Shown here one piece after another: positions 50,650-54,325 of a DNA stretch of 54,325 bases. The notes beneath the pieces are model-generated. The model searched no databases and was not told the DNA's origin. It was given only the letters and a program-made list of their open reading frames with translations. How positions within the stretch are numbered: the first letter of the stretch is position 1; each line of letters starts with the position of its first letter. The stretch lies in NCBI GenBank assembly GCA_004555535.1, contig SFHU01000003.1, positions 1-54,325 on the forward strand, in the 5' to 3' direction. The stretch comes from Clostridiales bacterium (GTDB lineage Bacteria; Bacillota; Clostridia; Christensenellales; Aristaeellaceae). The position numbers and the translations under genes were made by a program.

Positions 50650-51386
50650 AGCGATTTCTGATTTTGCTCAAGAACGAAGGCAGGCTGAGCCTGCGGGACA
50701 TGAACATGCCGATCTTTGCGCTGGCGATGCCGCTGGTGATTCTGGCCATCCTGGGGATGCTCTATGGCCGCACGGAGGCGGCGACGGGCGCGGCGTACAC
50801 GTTTCTGGAGCAGTCCTTCGGGGCCGTCTGCGCGGTTTCGATGTGCGCGGGCGGGCTGATGGGCCTGCCGATGGTCGTCTCGGACTACCGGGAGCGCAAG
50901 ATCCTCAAGCGCTTCCGTGTCACGCCGATGAGCCCGGGGCTGCTGCTGGCCGTGGAGGTGGCGATGTACATGCTCTACTGCGCGGCCTCGCTGGTGCTCT
51001 GCGCGGTGGCGGCGGTCTGCTTCTGGGGCGTGCGGCTGCCGGCGCATCCGGCGGCGTTCCTTGGCAGCTGGCTGCTGACGATGGCCTCCACGCTGAGCAT
51101 CGGTATGCTGGTGGGCGGCGTGGCGAAGGACAGCCGGCAGGCCGGGGTGATCGCTTCCATTCTCTACTTCCCGATGCTGGTCTTCTCCGGCACGACGGTG
51201 CCGCTGGAGGTGATGCCGGAGGCGATGCGCGCGCTCATGCGCCTGTTCCCGCTGACACAGGGCATCGGGCTGATGAAGCGGACGTTCCTGGGCCTGCAGG
51301 CCCAGGCGCTGCTGCCCGTGTGCGTCATGCTCGCGGTGACGGCGGTCTGCGCCGGGCTGTCCGTCCGGTTCTTCCGCTGGGAATGA
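50646..51386 (+). CDS. ABC-2 type exporter permease
   Basis: A 246-residue membrane protein with six hydrophobic segments, the loop SDYRERKILKRFRVTPMSP and the late motif FPMLVFSGTTVPLEVMPEAMRALMRLFPLTQGI typical of ABC-2 exporters. With the ATPase it probably exports a lipid, antibiotic or peptide; no precursor or regulator gene lies nearby to show which. Confidence 0.92.
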   Translation: MKRFLILLKNEGRLSLRDMNMPIFALAMPLVILAILGMLYGRTEAATGAAYTFLEQSFGAVCAVSMCAGGLMGLPMVVSDYRERKILKRFRVTPMSPGLLLAVEVAMYMLYCAASLVLCAVAAVCFWGVRLPAHPAAFLGSWLLTMASTLSIGMLVGGVAKDSRQAGVIASILYFPMLVFSGTTVPLEVMPEAMRALMRLFPLTQGIGLMKRTFLGLQAQALLPVCVMLAVTAVCAGLSVRFFRWE

Positions 51387-51391
51387 CAAAG

Positions 51392-51449
51392 AGCCGCCGC
51401 GGCGGGTTCCCCTGTATGGATGGGGAATTCCGCCGCGGCGGCGTTTTTG
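51392..51449. terminator. Very long bidirectional terminator hairpin
   Basis: GCCGCCGCGGCGG on the left pairs with CCGCCGCGGCGGC on the right, and TTCCCC/GGGGAA extends the stem inward. TTTTT follows on the plus strand. It lies between convergent genes. Confidence 0.88.
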
Positions 51450-52040
51450 TCAGATTTCGAGGAAGTAATGTCCGCAGGCATTGATCACCTGCGTATCGCC
51501 GCGCTGGCGGATGCGCTTGAAGTCATGGCGGTAGCTCTGATGCACATGGCCGTGGATGAGATAGCGCGGGCGGTATTTGTCAATGACGTGCAGGAAGGTT
51601 TCAAAGCCCCTGTGCGCCAGGTCGGCCTCGTCGCCGAGCTGATAGGCCGGCGCATGGGTCAGCAGGATGTCGATGCCGCCGCTGCGCCAGAGCTTGAAGC
51701 GCAGGCGGCTGACGCGCCGGCGCATCTGCTGCTCTGTGTACTGGTTGACGCCCCGGTTGTAGCGCATGGAGCCGCCCAGGCCGAGAATGCGCACACCGCC
51801 GTAGGTGTAGATCTGATCCTCGATGCAGACACAGCCCTCCGGCGGATTTGTGGCATAGCGGTCGTCGTGGTTGCCGTGGATATAGAGGATGGGCGCCTCG
51901 GTGAAGCAGGTCAGAAAGGAGAGATACTCCGCGGGCAGGTCGCCGCAGGAGAGGATCAGCTCCACGCCCTCGAGCTTGCGGCGGTCGAGGTGCTCCCAGA
52001 GCGTCGGCTCCGCCTGATCAGCCAGAAGCAGGATTTTCAT
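51450..52040 (-). CDS. Calcineurin-like metallophosphoesterase
   Basis: A 196-residue cytosolic phosphoesterase. Metal motifs are SCGDLP, YIHGNHDD, LLTHAPAYQ and HGHVHQSY. The usual first motif D-x-H reads D-Q-A (LLLADQAE), so one His ligand is missing, as in some Firmicutes subfamilies I recall with D-E-E at this place. The substrate is unknown. A GGAGGATG site lies before ATG 52040, 47 bases after the BMP-fusion gene, so the two may share a transcript. Confidence 0.85.
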   Translation of the reverse strand: MKILLLADQAEPTLWEHLDRRKLEGVELILSCGDLPAEYLSFLTCFTEAPILYIHGNHDDRYATNPPEGCVCIEDQIYTYGGVRILGLGGSMRYNRGVNQYTEQQMRRRVSRLRFKLWRSGGIDILLTHAPAYQLGDEADLAHRGFETFLHVIDKYRPRYLIHGHVHQSYRHDFKRIRQRGDTQVINACGHYFLEI

Positions 52041-52087
52041 TGTCGGTCATCCTCCGTCTGTTGCAAAGTGGGAAACGAGGGCAGGAT

Positions 52088-54019
52088 TCAGGGCTTGACG
52101 GCCGGCTTCTCCTCCGGCGCCGCCGAGCGGACGCCCTGGAGCGAGGAGAGCACCTGCGCGGCCTCGCTGAGCTCCTCAAAGCGCGGAATGCGCCCGATGA
52201 CGTTCTGCGCGAGGTAGTCCATGCCGATGATCTCCTGCGGCGTGAGCGCGACGTCCCCGGGGATGCGCGTCTCGCCGCTCTGGTCGAGCAGCGGACCGAC
52301 AAAGGGCAGGAACGCGCCGCCGCGGATGCGCTCGTGAAGCAGCTCCACCAGCCGGCGCAGCCGGACCGGCAGGCGGCGGGAGCAGATGATGTCGATGGCG
52401 TCTGAGGACATGCCCATGTAGTAGCTCAGCGCGCGGTCGGCGTTGTGCTCGCCCTCGTCGGACCAGGCGCCGGTCAGGATGCTGCGCGCGATGCCCTGGT
52501 AGAGCTTGGACCAGTTCCACACAGGCATGGCGAGGGTGGAGATGACGCCGTCCTTCTTTTCGTACAGGCCGAAGGCGCGGGACTCGAGATGGGGCGCGCT
52601 GATGTCGCGGTTGGAGACGATCTGCACGCCGGCGTCGGAGAGTGCGCGCTCCGGATCGTGGCCGGGGATGGTCGACCATTCGAGTATGATTCTGGCGCGG
52701 GGGTTGGTCATCTGCGCGCCCATGGCGAACGCGTTGACCGAGGCGGGCGTGCCGTAGATCGGATAATCGGCGATGTAGCCGATCAGATCGTTTTCGGCCA
52801 TGGCGCCCGCGATGGCGCCGAGGATGTACTTGGCCTCGTAGATGCGCAGGTAATACGAGCGGACGTTGTGATAGATGGCCAGCAGCGAGCAGTTGAGGAT
52901 CTTCGCCTCCGGATGCGCGACGGACTGGCGCATGCAGGCGTCCAGAAAGACGGGCGAGGTCGCGAAGATGACGTCGTAGCCCTCGGTGATGAGAGACTCG
53001 ATGACGCCCTCGGCGTCCTTCTGGCTGACCAGCTCGCGGGCGGTCGTCTCCACGCGCTTGCCGAACATCTCCTCGAGCGCCTTGCGGCCCAGCTCGTGCC
53101 AGTACGTCCAGCCGGAGGTCTGCGGCGAGCGGTTATAGAGGAAGGCGCAGCGCAGCGTCTGCGGCTTGTGCCAGACGGTCTGCAGCAGGCTCTGCTGTTT
53201 TTCGGTCGGCTCGGCGAGCAGCACGGCGGGCTTTTTCGCGGCGGCGACGATGAACTCCGGCCAGATGCGGCGGATCCCCGTGGCGAATTCGGAGGGCGTG
53301 CGGCCCACGCTCTCGGCATAGCCGAAGACGTCGAGGTAGATCAGGAAGGCGTCGCCCGTCTCCATCGGCGGCTGCGATCCGGCCTGGTCGTGGTAGGCCT
53401 GGGCAAAGCGGTAATAGCAGGACTGTAGGTCGAAGACATCCTCGCCGGCCCATTTGACGCCGGGCTTCTTGCCCGTCAGCGCGTACAGGCGCGCGAAATA
53501 GCCCTCGCGGCTGAAATAAATGAAGTTGATCCGGGTGTCCTCGTAGAATGTGAGGTATTCCTGATAGATGCGGTAGCGCGGGGAATCCTCCGGCGCGGGC
53601 AGCACGCGGGTGACGTTGGCCTCGATCATCACGGCGTCGAGCTGGCGCATGACGCTCACGCGCTTGTTGCCCTCGACGATGTAGTAGCGGTTGTAGTATT
53701 CCATCGCGATGACCGGCTCGCGCAGCCCGTCGGCGACGACGTCGTCATACAGGACGCTCCATTTGCTCGCAAACTCGGAGCCGGAATCGAGCAGCGGCCC
53801 AAAGCTGCGGGAAAAGGCCGTGGTGCGGCCCTTGGTGGCCGTGCCCTCGATCTGGCTGAGCGCAATCTGAATCAGGCCCAGGGGAACCTGGGAAAGGCGG
53901 TTGATCTCCGGAACAAGCTCGTTGAGAACGGGCAGGGACGGGTCGACGCCGCGCGTGCGCAGGGCATGAACCTCGCGCAGCGCCTCTTTCCGGGCCTGAA
54001 TATAGTCATCCATGCTCAT
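52088..54019 (-). CDS. Fusion of a ParB/sulfiredoxin-like domain with a BMP (nucleoside-binding) domain, cytosolic
   Basis: A 643-residue protein with no signal peptide, lipobox or membrane helix. Residues about 1-85 are helical. About 92-135 read as a ParB/sulfiredoxin-like fold: EPVIAMEYYNRYYIVEGNKRVSVMRQL, where the EGNKRV box matches the ParB nucleotide-binding E-x-x-R region. About 140-285 is a linker domain. About 288-545 is a basic-membrane-protein/PnrA-type periplasmic-binding fold (LRCAFLYN, EGYDVIFATSP, IYEAKYILGAIAG). BMP proteins bind purine nucleosides outside the cell, but here the domain is inside, so a nucleoside-sensing regulator or NTPase is more likely than a transporter part. 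ATG 54019 follows AAGGGAGTG. The gene diverges from the rRNA promoter. Confidence 0.75.
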   Translation of the reverse strand: MSMDDYIQARKEALREVHALRTRGVDPSLPVLNELVPEINRLSQVPLGLIQIALSQIEGTATKGRTTAFSRSFGPLLDSGSEFASKWSVLYDDVVADGLREPVIAMEYYNRYYIVEGNKRVSVMRQLDAVMIEANVTRVLPAPEDSPRYRIYQEYLTFYEDTRINFIYFSREGYFARLYALTGKKPGVKWAGEDVFDLQSCYYRFAQAYHDQAGSQPPMETGDAFLIYLDVFGYAESVGRTPSEFATGIRRIWPEFIVAAAKKPAVLLAEPTEKQQSLLQTVWHKPQTLRCAFLYNRSPQTSGWTYWHELGRKALEEMFGKRVETTARELVSQKDAEGVIESLITEGYDVIFATSPVFLDACMRQSVAHPEAKILNCSLLAIYHNVRSYYLRIYEAKYILGAIAGAMAENDLIGYIADYPIYGTPASVNAFAMGAQMTNPRARIILEWSTIPGHDPERALSDAGVQIVSNRDISAPHLESRAFGLYEKKDGVISTLAMPVWNWSKLYQGIARSILTGAWSDEGEHNADRALSYYMGMSSDAIDIICSRRLPVRLRRLVELLHERIRGGAFLPFVGPLLDQSGETRIPGDVALTPQEIIGMDYLAQNVIGRIPRFEELSEAAQVLSSLQGVRSAAPEEKPAVKP

Positions 54020-54070
54020 GCGGGTCACTCCCTTCTGGCGGTGGGATGGGATCTTCTCAATTCTCTTCTT

Positions 54071-54099
54071 ATTATAGCATTGGCCCGGCATTTGCGCAA
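54071..54099 (-). promoter_or_regulatory. Promoter of the ParB-BMP fusion gene
   Basis: Minus strand TTGCGC (54099-54094), 17-base spacer ending in TGC, TATAAT (54076-54071). Confidence 0.65.
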
Positions 54100-54139
54100 T
54101 CGTCTGCGGAGAGGCGGCGGAAAAGGGCGAAAAGCGTAG

Positions 54140-54325
54140 TGCAAAATTCCGTTCAAAAAAGATTAAAAAATGTATTGACAAAGGGGCGGAGGAGCAGTAT
54201 AATAACTGAGCTGTCAGCGCGAGAGCAACTCAAACCGCTGACGGATGATCCTTGAAAACGATACAGAATCAAGAAGAACGCGGACATGATTTTCACGAGT
54301 CATGTTCAAAAGAGACAGTCAATTC
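54140..54325 (+). promoter_or_regulatory. Probable rRNA operon promoter and leader
   Basis: An A/T-rich UP-like stretch (54140-54174), perfect TTGACA (54175-54180), 17-base spacer, perfect TATAAT (54198-54203). The transcript would begin with a GTCAGCG/CGCTGAC hairpin and then CCTTGAAAAC (54251-54260), the sequence typical just upstream of 16S genes in Firmicutes. No protein start is seen to the end of the window, so a 16S gene probably begins shortly after it. Confidence 0.6.

Overview
The window is one contiguous stretch of a high-GC, low-mobility bacterial chromosome that reads as an anaerobic, Gram-positive member of the Clostridia, probably from an animal gut. The signs are a class B sortase, strong AGGAGG-type ribosome binding sites, sigma-A promoters with 17-bp spacers, a flavodiiron protein/rubredoxin pair, the Clostridia-style cmk-plsC-ispH-rpsA cluster, a DUF3343/cysteine-desulfurase pair, and host-lipid enzymes (bile salt hydrolase, oleate hydratase). 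I cannot name the genus; Christensenellales-like lineages would fit. No phage, insertion sequence, CRISPR array, tRNA or rRNA body is visible. The right edge appears to run into the leader of an rRNA operon.

Layout. 0-5 kb: the C-terminus of a Pro-Thr-Ala repeat protein, a polytopic GT-C-like membrane protein, and an XPD/DinG-type helicase with a RecB-like nuclease domain. 5-9.3 kb: a small protein resembling the N-terminus of a macrodomain hydrolase, then an operon of a CapA-family protein, a NYN/OST-HTH protein and an exported protein. 9.3-12.2 kb: divergent flavodiiron protein and rubredoxin, then a sortase. 12.3-16.3 kb: an EIIC-like membrane protein, a C69 dipeptidase and a bile salt hydrolase. 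16.3-22.1 kb: an Fe3+/polyamine-type ABC importer and AzlCD. 22.2-25.8 kb: a TetR regulator, oleate hydratase and a patatin-like lipase. 25.8-29 kb: endonuclease III, a 29-residue membrane peptide that looks like a type I toxin, DUF3343 and a cysteine desulfurase. 29.3-35.4 kb: cmk, plsC, ispH, rpsA, ftsH and a DUF1294 protein. 35.4-41.3 kb: a HemW-like protein with a broken radical-SAM motif, a Tat-exported flavoprotein reductase and a divergent LytTR two-component system. 41.5-45.1 kb: metNIQ with a divergent LysR regulator. 45.2-49.8 kb: a DtxR-family regulator facing feoA-feoA-feoB-Cys-rich peptide, then a ZIP transporter. 49.9-54 kb: an ABC exporter, a phosphoesterase and an unusual cytosolic fusion of a ParB-like domain with a BMP (nucleoside-binding) domain, divergent from the rRNA promoter.

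How it works together. Several local regulatory circuits can be read directly. Three TTAG-N6-CTAA boxes lie on the feo promoter and in front of feoB, opposite the DtxR-type gene. Three direct repeats, two helical turns apart, lie between the LytTR response regulator and the flavoprotein reductase. A perfect palindrome with the LysR T-N11-A pattern lies between metN and its LysR gene. A long hairpin buries the start codon of the ZIP transporter.

The most unusual features are non-coding. One is a family of about 140-bp intergenic elements (four copies in both orientations, plus a related single hairpin) built from hairpins whose stems vary by paired changes. The second is another repeat family with two copies, one of which forms the end of the cysteine desulfurase reading frame. 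The third is the probable type I toxin-antitoxin locus. All functional assignments rest on reading motifs and remembered family features; no database search was run.
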